Below are positions 25,331 to 34,126 of a stretch of 64,000 bases of DNA, piece by piece. The stretch lies in NCBI GenBank assembly GCA_002127295.1, contig NFUV01000002.1, positions 806,001 through 870,000 on the forward strand. The letters are read 5' to 3'. Each line of letters starts with the position of its first letter. Within the stretch, counting starts at the first letter, position 1. Made by a program: the position numbers and the translations under genes. Source of the DNA: Chitinophagaceae bacterium IBVUCB2. GTDB lineage: Bacteria; Bacteroidota; Bacteroidia; Chitinophagales; Chitinophagaceae. The notes under the pieces were generated by a model. It searched no databases, had not been told where the DNA came from, and saw only the letters and a program-made list of their open reading frames with translations.

Positions 25331-26536
25331 CTAACCGGGGTTCTTTTCAAAATAACAAAAATTTCCACCCACCCATTCTTTGTCTTTATTATAGCGTACA
25401 CCAATCATTTTGCCTTTGCTTAATCTTCCTAAATTATTAGTGGCAACAGGTCTTGCTTCGCCATCTTTCCAAAAGTAAAAAATCCGTATTTCGGCTTTGG
25501 CGGGTACATCAGGTGTTTCAATTACATCTGCATATTTTACTTTGCGTTGTAATATCCAGTTCTCGGGGTCTTTTACCTTATCAATATCTGCTTGCGTCAC
25601 ATCTATTATTACTCCCTGTCCTGCAAAGGAGAATAAAGGTTTCAGCACATAGTTCTCTAGATCAGCAGGCATCTGTTTTATTTCATTTAAATAAAACGTC
25701 GCTGGTACATAGGGATGCCGGATCAAGGGCAAGGTAAATTTGCTGATACGATAGAACCAATTGGGATGCGGACACCATTCTACCTCCAGCTCTTCAAATA
25801 GTAATTTGCCTTTCTCCTGTACTTCGGCAGATTGTTGTTGCAAGTCGTCGAATATTATACGATTATAAATTCTTTTTACTTGGGTTTTCTTGCCATCATT
25901 CAAATAGTATAACTTCTTTCCTTCTTTTATCAATTCTGTAAGGCAAACCATCTTAATACCCAGGTATTCTTCGGTGCAATAAAAATCAATTCTTGTTTTT
26001 TGTTGGCGGGGAAATATTTCCAGTAGTATTACATTTTCCGGTTGGTGATCTGCTACAATAATTTCTTTCAGTAGTTGGATATACGTTTCTTTATTATATC
26101 CGCTCAAATAACAATCAAAATTTTGAGGTACGGGAAAATGATGCCTGGAAACATCATCAATTAAAACCTCGTAAGCAAAGAGGGTAGGGAAGCCCTGCAT
26201 TTCTATCAGCTGTGGTTCATATTCACCTGCTTCATTTATGCAAATACCAAAATCAAAAGCAATAAAATGAGAATGATCATTTTCTCCATGTACCTGCAAT
26301 TTTTTTGGAATAGCTTTATTGGTCAACTCTTTAAAGTTAGGGGCCGTAATAATATCAACTATACTTTCGCAGGCATCCAGCATTTTTTTGGTAAAATCAT
26401 GCGGTACATAAATGGGTGTTTCTGCCACCCGGAACTCAATGGCACCGGGATGCGCCGCATTAAGTTCTTCTAAAAAAGCCTCATACTTTGCGGTGGTGAA
26501 TTGTTTATTGAATTCTTTCCTGATTGCTGGTATCAT
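25331..26536 (-). CDS. ATP-grasp-like protein of unknown substrate
   Basis: A 401-residue cytoplasmic protein, here called ATP-grasp-like. The IEMQGFPTLFAYEV segment (about 130-143) and, later, YVLKPLFSFAGQGV (about 292-305: Lys and glycine loop), WILQRKVKYADV and EIRIFYFWKDGE (about 345-356) resemble the nucleotide-binding and metal-binding elements of circularly permuted or RimK-like ATP-grasp enzymes. It would join a carboxylate to an amine or thiol. It is flanked by its own promoter region and by the protease terminator, so it is not cotranscribed with the protease. The family is my inference; no experimentally known member comes to mind. Confidence 0.6.
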   Translation of the reverse strand: MIPAIRKEFNKQFTTAKYEAFLEELNAAHPGAIEFRVAETPIYVPHDFTKKMLDACESIVDIITAPNFKELTNKAIPKKLQVHGENDHSHFIAFDFGICINEAGEYEPQLIEMQGFPTLFAYEVLIDDVSRHHFPVPQNFDCYLSGYNKETYIQLLKEIIVADHQPENVILLEIFPRQQKTRIDFYCTEEYLGIKMVCLTELIKEGKKLYYLNDGKKTQVKRIYNRIIFDDLQQQSAEVQEKGKLLFEELEVEWCPHPNWFYRISKFTLPLIRHPYVPATFYLNEIKQMPADLENYVLKPLFSFAGQGVIIDVTQADIDKVKDPENWILQRKVKYADVIETPDVPAKAEIRIFYFWKDGEARPVATNNLGRLSKGKMIGVRYNKDKEWVGGNFCYFEKNPG

Positions 26537-26602
26537 AATATATAGTTGCTGGTATCTATAAAATTAAGGCATTGTTGTATAAAACCATTTTTACCCAACT
26601 AA

Positions 26603-26632
26603 AAAAAGCATCCCGTTTGTGGGATGCTTTTT
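26603..26632 (-). terminator. Rho-independent terminator of the papain-like protease gene
   Basis: A 12-bp stem, AAAAAGCATCCC with its complement, 6-base GTTTGT loop, and seven T on the minus strand. It lies 25 bp past the protease stop at 26657. Confidence 0.9.
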
Positions 26633-26656
26633 ACCAATATAATTTTTTGCTTTGGA

Positions 26657-27712
26657 TTAGTTATTACGTTGAACAGCTTTTACATCCGGAATTTTTTTAA
26701 TAACGGTATTATGCTTCTTGGCAACAATCCACGCAGCTCTCCGGCCAATATTATTACTGTTGTATTTGATCCACATATAACCATCTTCTCCCCAATCTGT
26801 TCCCCAGGAGTTTTTCATTAACCAGGCACCTTTATCATCATCCCAGCCTACTAATAGTATAGCATGATTAGAGGAAGGGGAGGCATAATTGCTTTCAAAA
26901 CCAAAATACACACCGTTGGTATAGTTTTGAAAAGCTCCTGAAACGCTAACACTGGCTGCAACGGGTCCGTATTTGCAAATAGCTTCTTTAATGTCTGCTA
27001 CCGATGCAATCAGCGAAGGATCGCCGGATGGATGCACAACGCCCCAGTCAGTAGCATAATAGCTGGTAGCCGGAGTACCACCTGCGCAGGGCTGGTCTAC
27101 ACCTGCATCCGGGATAGCAGCTTCAGTAGCCAGGTTTTTATTATTATCTACCATCCACTCCATTACTTTATAAGCAAATCCTCCGTCGCATTCTCCATCT
27201 ACGCAGTTTACAGCCTGTTGTTCTGATGCGTTAATAAAAGAGCCATTTATTTTTTTATAGCTGCTCTCATAAGCACCTACTGCAGAGTAAGCCCAGCAGT
27301 TGCCACATTGCTGGTCTCTTACCGGCGTTACATATCCTTTTGTACGGGCATCATATTTTCTTAAACTGGCTACACAACCCAATAGCTTGATCTTTAAAAT
27401 TTCTACCGCCGCAGGAGATAATGCCCGTGACTTTGTATATTGTTTAATACGATTCACTTCTGCTACTGGTATTTCTTTTTCACCCGTAATTTGTGCCAAT
27501 GTTTTTGAACTTACACCCGTAAAGCCTACATTGAATTGTAATTTTTGTTGTACGATAAGTCTGCGTTGTTCCGTCAATGCATTTTTTACAGCAGTAGGTG
27601 CATTTACTTCCCGCACTTCATATTTGGGAGGTAGTTTGATGATAGTTGTAGGCTGTGCCTGTGCACATACTACCAGTAATAAAAACAAAGATGTTGTTGT
27701 TAGAAATTTCAT
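26657..27712 (-). CDS. Secreted papain-like cysteine protease (C1A)
   Basis: A 351-residue secreted protease. Signal peptide 1-19 (CAQAQ). Residues 30-115 form a likely propeptide. The catalytic domain has the oxyanion Gln135 and Cys139 in QQCGNCWAYSA, His283 in SNHAILLVGWDDDKGAW, and Asn301 in KNSWGTDWGEDGYMWI, a complete C1A triad. Disulfide-type Cys are present in the EQQAVNCVDGECDGG part. There is no C-terminal sorting domain, so it is probably periplasmic or released by another route. A chagasin-like inhibitor lipoprotein gene lies 39 bp upstream on the same strand; the pair is likely one operon. Confidence 0.95.
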   Translation of the reverse strand: MKFLTTTSLFLLLVVCAQAQPTTIIKLPPKYEVREVNAPTAVKNALTEQRRLIVQQKLQFNVGFTGVSSKTLAQITGEKEIPVAEVNRIKQYTKSRALSPAAVEILKIKLLGCVASLRKYDARTKGYVTPVRDQQCGNCWAYSAVGAYESSYKKINGSFINASEQQAVNCVDGECDGGFAYKVMEWMVDNNKNLATEAAIPDAGVDQPCAGGTPATSYYATDWGVVHPSGDPSLIASVADIKEAICKYGPVAASVSVSGAFQNYTNGVYFGFESNYASPSSNHAILLVGWDDDKGAWLMKNSWGTDWGEDGYMWIKYNSNNIGRRAAWIVAKKHNTVIKKIPDVKAVQRNN

Positions 27713-27751
27713 GATTTTAGGTTTTGGTTTAATGTTTATAAATGGAGTTGG

Positions 27752-28117
27752 TTATTGAGCAACTATAGTCAGCTTTTTTTCCTTGTCGGCTTTGTGATTG
27801 CTCTCCCAGGGTCGTTTCCTGATAAAATGAAGTACAGTGGTACTTTTTTGTAAGGCATGTAAATAAAAAACTTGTGTGTCAGCCCCATCATCTTTTCCTT
27901 CAATATTGTTTACCACAACAACAGAATCGATGATGATATTTTTTTTATAGGAAGAATCAACCGGCATCCAGCTATAGCCGGTACCCATGGAAGTAGAAAG
28001 CTTAATAGTAAAACTCTCGTTTACTTTAACATTAATAGTATCAGTAAGTGGAGAGGTACTGTTTTGTTTTGCTGATTCACAGCCTGTCAACAAAAAAAGA
28101 ATAAATAGAATTTTCAT
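27752..28117 (-). CDS. Chagasin-like (I42) cysteine-protease inhibitor lipoprotein
   Basis: The protein is 121 residues from the ATG at 28117; a frame 36 codons longer lacks a plausible start region. Lipoprotein signal with Cys13 (LFLLTGC). The mature part has the three inhibitor loops of the chagasin/I42 family: TSMGTGYSW (42-50, compare the NPTTGY loop), a central GKDDGADTQVF loop (74-84) and RPWE (102-105). Chagasins block C1 papain-like proteases by inserting these loops into the active-site cleft. The neighbouring gene is exactly such a protease, so it probably protects the cell from its own enzyme. Assignment rests on motif spacing. Confidence 0.8.
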   Translation of the reverse strand: MKILFILFLLTGCESAKQNSTSPLTDTINVKVNESFTIKLSTSMGTGYSWMPVDSSYKKNIIIDSVVVVNNIEGKDDGADTQVFYLHALQKSTTVLHFIRKRPWESNHKADKEKKLTIVAQ

Positions 28118-28314
28118 CTGATTGCATTTTAATGCTACCAACCAGACGGATTTTAATACTTTCTTAGAGCAGATTAAACTATTACGTCGTGTGCTATAAC
28201 CGGGTGCAAGGTATAGTAAATACATATTTCGGCCTATACCACATTAGTGTTATTTTTTGCACATCATTCTCTTGTTATGCAAATTGTAAAGTAAGAATTG
28301 TAAATAGCTGATAA

Positions 28315-29157
28315 TTAATAAGCGGCTACTTCTGTACCTATTGACTGGTTCAGAAAGTTGGGTAGAATATGAGAATAGGTCCAGCTGATCTTATCCGGAT
28401 CTTCCAGGTGTTCCAGCATGTTTCGTAATTTATCTTCGCCATAATTTTCAATTACTGTTTTTCTTTTTTCTTCTGTTCTCAGGTGTAGGCTCATACCTAC
28501 AGCATCCGCTTCGGGATGAAACTGTGTACCAAACATATACTCATTAAAACGAATAGCCATAACGGCTCTTTCGTATGGTACATGCGGCCTGCTTTTTTCA
28601 ATACAAAGAATGCTGGCACCCATTTCATTTAATAAATCATGATTGGGTTGTATTACCTGGTAATCCCGGCTATCAACTCCATAAAATGGATCTTTCAGCC
28701 CATCAAATACTGGTTCTGTTTTTCCACTATCAAGCATATGAATCGGGAATACGCCAAATGCAGTTGATTTACGTTTGGACACCAATCCTACATTAAAATA
28801 ACGACTGGCTAATTGAAAGGAATGGCAAATAAAGAATACATATTTTTTTTGCTGCTTGGATGGATTTTTATTCCATCTTTCTATTTTATCGAGCCAGCGT
28901 ATCCATGCGATATCCCAGTCCTCAAACCGACTGATCAGCGGGTCACCCGGGCCGCCACTTGATATATAAATATCGTAAGAAGTATCAGGGAGTTCATTTT
29001 TTAACCGTACATCAAACTCATCACTTTCTATTTGCAAATCATTTTGTTCTGACCATTCTTTTAAGATGGTGCGGATACAACGCATCCCCTGGTTGGGTTT
29101 ACCTTCATAGAGATCAAGAATTGCTACTCTTACAGACCTTTTTTCGCTAAAAACCAT
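28315..29157 (-). CDS. Class I glutamine amidotransferase-like protein
   Basis: The protein is 280 residues from the ATG at 29157 (a TTG two codons upstream is possible). The nucleophile region VFFICHSFQLA places Cys111 in the GATase elbow, though without the canonical GxCxG glycines; TQFHPEAD (212-219) supplies His214 and Glu216, and a SSGGPGDP segment (66-73) forms the oxyanion loop. The fold is GATase1. The domain has no attached synthetase, so a partner ligase or a different hydrolytic role is implied. A 14-bp palindrome lies 55 bp upstream. Nearby ATP-grasp and GCS2 genes suggest a common pathway. Confidence 0.8.
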   Translation of the reverse strand: MVFSEKRSVRVAILDLYEGKPNQGMRCIRTILKEWSEQNDLQIESDEFDVRLKNELPDTSYDIYISSGGPGDPLISRFEDWDIAWIRWLDKIERWNKNPSKQQKKYVFFICHSFQLASRYFNVGLVSKRKSTAFGVFPIHMLDSGKTEPVFDGLKDPFYGVDSRDYQVIQPNHDLLNEMGASILCIEKSRPHVPYERAVMAIRFNEYMFGTQFHPEADAVGMSLHLRTEEKRKTVIENYGEDKLRNMLEHLEDPDKISWTYSHILPNFLNQSIGTEVAAY

Positions 29158-29211
29158 ATACAAACATAATAATTATTTAACGGAAGGGCAGGACATACGA
29201 TTGCATGATTC

Positions 29212-29225
29212 TCCACAATTGTGGA
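29212..29225. promoter_or_regulatory. 14-bp perfect palindrome upstream of the GATase gene
   Basis: TCCACAATTGTGGA is a perfect palindrome centred 61 bp before the ATG at 29157. It is placed where a regulator could act on the minus-strand promoter. Nothing else in the 234-bp interval 29164-29397 stands out. Confidence 0.4.
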
Positions 29226-29397
29226 TTAATTAATTGAAAATTAAGGGGAAATATGTAGCCGGATTAGGAACATAAATACTATGTAGTAAAATGCTTGCTA
29301 CTTACTTCATCCATTACAAATTGGTTCTATATTCTTTCTTTTTTGGAATGGAAACAATAATCACTCTTGTACTATTTAATGGAATAATGGAAGCCTT

Positions 29398-31032
29398 TTA
29401 TTTTTTTTCATATACTTTCTCGCCACCTATAAATGTTTTCAGCACTTGTATACTAAGGATTTTTTCCGGAGCGGCTTTCAAAATATCTGTATCGAGTATA
29501 ATAAAATCAGCAAGTTTCCCTTTTTCCAAACTCCCTTTTTCATTTTCTTCAAAATTGGCTTTGGCTGCCCAGATGGTCATACCCCGCAAGGTTTGTTCTC
29601 TTGTCAATGCATTTTCCATTTGATAACCATCCGCAGGCCATCCTTTCGCATCTTTTCTAACAACGGCAGCATAAAATGTTTTAAAGGTGGAGATGTCTTC
29701 TACCGGAAAATCGGTACCGAGTGGCAGCCAGCCATTTTGTTGCAGCAATTGATTATAGGCATAAGCTCCTTTTATTCTTTCTGTGCCCACTCTGTCACCA
29801 GCCCAATACATATCTGATGTAGCATGTGTGGGTTGAACAGAAGGAATAACAGAGTTAGCTCCAAATAAATTAAAATCATTTTGATTTACTACCTGAGCAT
29901 GTTCAATTCTCCAGCGCAGATCATTTTTACCTTTTAAATATTTAGCATAAATATTCAGCATGGTTCTGTTGCCGCTATCGCCAATAGCATGTGTGCACAT
30001 TTGCCATCCTTTCTGCGAAAGATGATTGGCCACCGAATCAAAATGCGCAGGATTGCTTAATAAAAAACCATAGTGTCCCGCCTTATCGCTGTAAGGCTCC
30101 AGCAAACAAGCACCTCTTGAACCTAGTGCGCCATCGCCATACACTTTAAAACTTCTTACATTCAAGCGGTCGGTTTTTATAATGCCATTTTTTTCCAGGT
30201 AATCGTAGTTTGCTTTTTCGTCACTTAGCATTACATACAAACGCATTTTTAAATCGTTACTTGCCTGGAGGGTTTTTATACTTTCTACATCTCTGTAACT
30301 AAGTCCACAATCATCAACAGTAGTTAATCCAACAGCAAAACAATTTTTTTCTGCGGCTTGTAAGGCTGCTTTAAATTGTTCAGTGGTAGAGGAAGGAATT
30401 TTTGCTGATACAAGATCGACAGCATTATCAATTAAAATTCCGGTCAGTGTTCCTTCCATTTCTTCCACTTCACCACCGGTTAATGTATCACCTGCTTTTA
30501 CACCCGCAAGGTCCAATGCTTTTTGATTGGCTACTGCTGCATGTCCATCAACTCTTGTAATCAATACGGGTCTGTCAGGAAATAACTCATTTAATTTTTC
30601 ATTCATAGGGAACTCTTTTACATCCCAATCATTCTGGTCCCAGCCACGGCCCGTTATCCATCCTTGCGGGTTAGCAGCTGCAAATGTTTTTACTCTTTCC
30701 ACTACCTCATCCCAACTGGTTGTTCCGGTCAAATCAACTCTTTGCAAACTCATTCCATACCCAACGAAATGTGCATGTGCATCTATGAAGCCAGGATATA
30801 TAAATTTTCCTTGCGCATCTAATTTTTCTATTGCTTCATACTCTTTTTCAAGGTCGGCCATTTTTCCAGTGGCTACAATTTTTCCTTCTCTCACTGCCAT
30901 TGCTTCCGCAGTAGAAAAAGAAGAGTCAACGGTGTAAATGGTAGCATTGTAAACCAGCAGGTCGATCTTTTCTTTTGAAGAGCAAGAGAAAATAACAAGA
31001 GCAATAAGTACTATCAGATAATTTTTCATCAT
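29398..31032 (-). CDS. Amidohydrolase lipoprotein (YtcJ/Amidohydro_3 type)
   Basis: A 544-residue metal-dependent hydrolase with a lipoprotein signal (LVIFSC, Cys17). DAHAHF (84-89) supplies the first metal ligands, VDGHAAVA the next region, and TDFPVED (about 440) the C-terminal catalytic Asp. These are the features of the Amidohydro_3 clan, which includes YtcJ-like cyclic amide and formamide hydrolases. An MMK start. The upstream amidase gene ends 6 bp before this start, so they form one operon and may act in sequence on an amide substrate in the envelope. Confidence 0.9.
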   Translation of the reverse strand: MMKNYLIVLIALVIFSCSSKEKIDLLVYNATIYTVDSSFSTAEAMAVREGKIVATGKMADLEKEYEAIEKLDAQGKFIYPGFIDAHAHFVGYGMSLQRVDLTGTTSWDEVVERVKTFAAANPQGWITGRGWDQNDWDVKEFPMNEKLNELFPDRPVLITRVDGHAAVANQKALDLAGVKAGDTLTGGEVEEMEGTLTGILIDNAVDLVSAKIPSSTTEQFKAALQAAEKNCFAVGLTTVDDCGLSYRDVESIKTLQASNDLKMRLYVMLSDEKANYDYLEKNGIIKTDRLNVRSFKVYGDGALGSRGACLLEPYSDKAGHYGFLLSNPAHFDSVANHLSQKGWQMCTHAIGDSGNRTMLNIYAKYLKGKNDLRWRIEHAQVVNQNDFNLFGANSVIPSVQPTHATSDMYWAGDRVGTERIKGAYAYNQLLQQNGWLPLGTDFPVEDISTFKTFYAAVVRKDAKGWPADGYQMENALTREQTLRGMTIWAAKANFEENEKGSLEKGKLADFIILDTDILKAAPEKILSIQVLKTFIGGEKVYEKK

Positions 31033-31038
31033 TAATTT

Positions 31039-32688
31039 TTAATTGCTAAATAAAGGAGGACGTTTTTTATTATGATCTGTTTTGTCCTGGAATGCTTTGG
31101 CGGCAGCTAAGATAGTAGCTTCATCGTATAAATTTCCTAACAATGTTATACTGATCGGAGAACCATTTCTATTAAAGCCCATGGGTATACAAACTGCCGG
31201 ATGGCCTGTAAGATTAGTAATGGATAACTGGCGCCCTGCATTAGTGGGTACGATCACCACATCATAGTTTTTCATAAAGTCATTCATGCCTTTGCATAAA
31301 TTATATCGATAACGATTGGCATTTATATATTCAACTGCAGGAATGGTTCTGGCAGTACGGAAAGAGTTCGGCCAAAAATCTTTGTCTTGTCTCTCAATCA
31401 GATCATCCCGGTTGCTGCGGGTAAGTTCATCAAAAGCAGCGGCACTTTCGGCGTTTAAAATAAGGCCTACATAATTTACCGGGTATAATGCTGAATCTGG
31501 AAATACAACTGGTTTGACTGTTGCCCCTAATGAACGATATATTTCCAGCACTTTCCATTCAGGTGCATCTGTATTCAATCGTTTAAAATAATTTTCTGCA
31601 TAGGCAATACGAACTTTTGTCCAGTCTAATTTACCAGTATAATTAAAAGCATGTTTTACAGCGGATGGATCATTACCATCAGTACCATTGATGGCGTTGT
31701 AAACCATGGCTGCATCTTCAGCACTGCGGCAGATAGGTCCCACTTTATCTAAACTCCAACAAAGTACCATGGCACCATAACGACTAACTGTGCCAAAAGT
31801 TGGACGTAAGCCTGTAACACCACAGCGGGTAGAAGGAGATATGATTGAACCTAAAGTTTCTGTACCAATAGCAAAGGGTAACAGACCTGCACTAACTGCA
31901 GCGGCTGATCCTGCAGACGAACCACTGGAGCTTTGTGACAAATTCCAGGGGTTTTTAGTTTCGCCTCCAAACCATTTATTATTGTAAGCCAATGCTCCTA
32001 AAGAAAGTTTAGCACATAGTACAGCGCCGTAACTCTTAAGCATGCTGTACACATAGGAGTCAACATCTATAACCTGGTCTTTATATGGAGCTGAGCCAAA
32101 AGTTGTTTTATAACCTTTCACGGCAAACAAATCTTTTAAACCATAAGGAATGCCATGTAGCGGACCCCGATAATAACCTTCGCTTAATTCTTTATCTGCT
32201 TGTTTGGCTTGCTGCATCGCCAGGTCTTCCGTCAATGTAATCACACATTGCAGGGTATCGCCCCATTTTTTTAACCGGTCAATGAAAAATTTAGTAAGGT
32301 CAACAGAACTTATTTTTTTATTGATGATGAGTGAAGCCAGTTGCGGCAGCGAATAAAATGCAAGTTCATTTTTATTGGCGGGCAATTCCATATTGTAAGG
32401 TATATCCCAGTTGATCCTTATTTTCTTTGTAGGGATCTTTGTACCCAATGGGGCAGGGTGAAAAGCAAATGGATAGGGAATATCGTTAGCAGGCATAGTG
32501 CGGTGCAGTCCCTTATATAACTGCAGGTTGCTGTTAATGCCGCCAAGCAGGGAATCAACTTCCGCTTCGCTAAAATTCAGATCATATAATTGCACTGTTT
32601 GTTGCAACAGTCTTATGGAATCGTTCTTCGTTTGAGCCTGTAAGGAAGTGAACAATGTGAAAAAAAGAATGCAGAGTAAGGGACGCAT
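31039..32688 (-). CDS. Secreted amidase (amidase-signature family)
   Basis: A 549-residue enzyme. Signal peptide 1-18 (LQAQ). The Ser-cisSer-Lys triad is recognisable: Lys185 in GLKDLF, the serine-rich SSSGSSAGS loop (252-261), and the nucleophile Ser281 in GTETLGSI. The typical GTDTGGS motif has Thr-Leu in place of Thr-Gly at 278-279, an unusual change. The long N-terminal segment (20-110) precedes the usual start of the domain. It is cotranscribed with the downstream amidohydrolase; both are exported. Confidence 0.92.
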   Translation of the reverse strand: MRPLLCILFFTLFTSLQAQTKNDSIRLLQQTVQLYDLNFSEAEVDSLLGGINSNLQLYKGLHRTMPANDIPYPFAFHPAPLGTKIPTKKIRINWDIPYNMELPANKNELAFYSLPQLASLIINKKISSVDLTKFFIDRLKKWGDTLQCVITLTEDLAMQQAKQADKELSEGYYRGPLHGIPYGLKDLFAVKGYKTTFGSAPYKDQVIDVDSYVYSMLKSYGAVLCAKLSLGALAYNNKWFGGETKNPWNLSQSSSGSSAGSAAAVSAGLLPFAIGTETLGSIISPSTRCGVTGLRPTFGTVSRYGAMVLCWSLDKVGPICRSAEDAAMVYNAINGTDGNDPSAVKHAFNYTGKLDWTKVRIAYAENYFKRLNTDAPEWKVLEIYRSLGATVKPVVFPDSALYPVNYVGLILNAESAAAFDELTRSNRDDLIERQDKDFWPNSFRTARTIPAVEYINANRYRYNLCKGMNDFMKNYDVVIVPTNAGRQLSITNLTGHPAVCIPMGFNRNGSPISITLLGNLYDEATILAAAKAFQDKTDHNKKRPPLFSN

Positions 32689-32788
32689 ATAATCAGTTTT
32701 GGGGTCACTGAAATTACTGAAATAAATCTTTACGTTTCAAAGTTTCGCATAATAAGTAACTTGCCTGCAATATTGAAATAGCTTATTG

Positions 32789-33607
32789 ATGTTACCAGGC
32801 AAAAAAGAGAAATTCAGGAACAGGCTTCATGAAATAATTTATGAATCCAATACCCTAGCCGGTAAAATTTTTGATGTTTCATTGCTTGTATTGATCCTGG
32901 CAAGTATTTTAATTGTAATGCTCGATAGTGTAGAGAAATACCATCGTAACTTCGGCGATTTTTTTCTTGCTATGGAATGGGTCTTCACTGGAATTTTTAC
33001 GATCGAATATATTTTACGTTTGATCACTATTAAAAAGCCCATAAAATATGTGTTCAGTTTTTTAGGGATCATCGATTTACTGGCTATTATTCCCAGTTAT
33101 CTGAGTATATTTTTTGGAGGTGCACAATCCTTATTAGTATTAAGGGCTTTACGATTGTTACGGGTATTCCGGATCTTTAAACTGACGCATTTTCTTACCG
33201 AGATGCAATTCCTTGGTGTGGCCATTAAAGGAAGTTTAAGAAAGATCAGCATATTTATGATGGTGGTTTTGATGCTGGTAATTATCCTTGGTTCCATAAT
33301 GTACCTGGTAGAAAAAGGTGAACATGGTTTTTCAAGTATCCCTGATAGTATATATTGGGCTATTGTTACAATAACTACAGTGGGGTATGGGGATATTTCA
33401 CCCGTTACCTCAGCGGGTAAATTTGTAGCAAGTATTATCATGCTGATGGGTTATGGCATTATCGCCGTTCCAACGGGCATCGTAACAACAGAGATGGCGT
33501 TAGCCGCAAGAAAAAGAGATGAGAAACATGAAGTTTGTCCTAAATGCGGAAAAGAAGGACATGACAGGGATGCATTGTATTGTAAGAAATGTGGTGAACT
33601 ACTTTAA
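32789..33607 (+). CDS. Voltage-gated K+ channel with C-terminal zinc ribbon
   Basis: The protein is 272 residues from the ATG at 32789 (a TTG is one codon earlier). Six transmembrane helices: S1 near 29-48, S2 57-79, S3 87-107, S4 with Arg every third residue (LRALRLLRVFRIFKL, 118-132), S5 153-173, S6 211-233. The filter TTVGYGD is at 196-202. After S6 there is a short cytoplasmic tail holding CPKCGK...CKKCGE (Cys250, 253, 265, 268), a zinc-ribbon not usual in KvAP-like channels. It may act as a sensor or assembly module. Divergent from the amidase. Confidence 0.93.
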   Translation: MLPGKKEKFRNRLHEIIYESNTLAGKIFDVSLLVLILASILIVMLDSVEKYHRNFGDFFLAMEWVFTGIFTIEYILRLITIKKPIKYVFSFLGIIDLLAIIPSYLSIFFGGAQSLLVLRALRLLRVFRIFKLTHFLTEMQFLGVAIKGSLRKISIFMMVVLMLVIILGSIMYLVEKGEHGFSSIPDSIYWAIVTITTVGYGDISPVTSAGKFVASIIMLMGYGIIAVPTGIVTTEMALAARKRDEKHEVCPKCGKEGHDRDALYCKKCGELL

Positions 33608-33627
33608 ATATTTCGATTTTAATTTAT

Positions 33628-34050
33628 CTATTTCATAACAAGTCGGTTAGATCTTTTCAATAGTCTTAAACTACCGGAAGCCATATTTGGAATTTTCCAA
33701 TAAACTGAATCAAACCACTTTTGACATATAGCTTTTGCTTTTGAAAAATCCTTCCGTTCCGAATAGATTATTGTAAGTCTTTCATATGTGTAAGGGGTGT
33801 CAATACCTCTTGAGATAGCTTCTTCAAGAATAGTCAATTCGCTTTCGGTGTCTGATGAGGCTTTAGCTTCTATTGCGAGTTGATTTAATAGAGTAAGCTC
33901 TAAACGGCTCTCAATAGAATCATAGTATTCTGGAAATAATAATTGAGCAGCTTGAAGGTAGTTGGAATAATTTGAACGACAATTATTTAGATATTGCTCT
34001 TTATCGCCTTTCAATTCAACTTTAATTTTATCAAGTAGCGTTCGATCCAT
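33628..34050 (-). CDS. Small helical-repeat protein, unknown
   Basis: A 140-residue soluble protein with no signal peptide. Residues 55-120 have helical-repeat character: ELTILEEAISRGIDTPYTYERLTIIYSERKDFSKAKAICQKWF resembles two TPR helices pairs. It may act as an adaptor. No family name can be given. Convergent with the channel gene (20 bp between stops) and downstream of its own AT-rich upstream region. Confidence 0.6.
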   Translation of the reverse strand: MDRTLLDKIKVELKGDKEQYLNNCRSNYSNYLQAAQLLFPEYYDSIESRLELTLLNQLAIEAKASSDTESELTILEEAISRGIDTPYTYERLTIIYSERKDFSKAKAICQKWFDSVYWKIPNMASGSLRLLKRSNRLVMK

Positions 34051-34126
34051 AAATATTTAAAGATTGATAATAATTATATATCACAATTTATTAGTGAAGA
34101 CTTAGTCTAAATTGTTCTAAATAAAT

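Noticed and set aside
27300-27758. Long antisense frame across the papain-like protease
   Set aside because: The protease triad is certain on the minus strand; the antisense frame has no recognisable domain.
29291-29623. Plus-strand frame with hydrophobic start near 29.3-29.6 kb
   Set aside because: Most of it lies antisense to the amidohydrolase C-terminus, which is well conserved; the remaining part has no promoter or family match.
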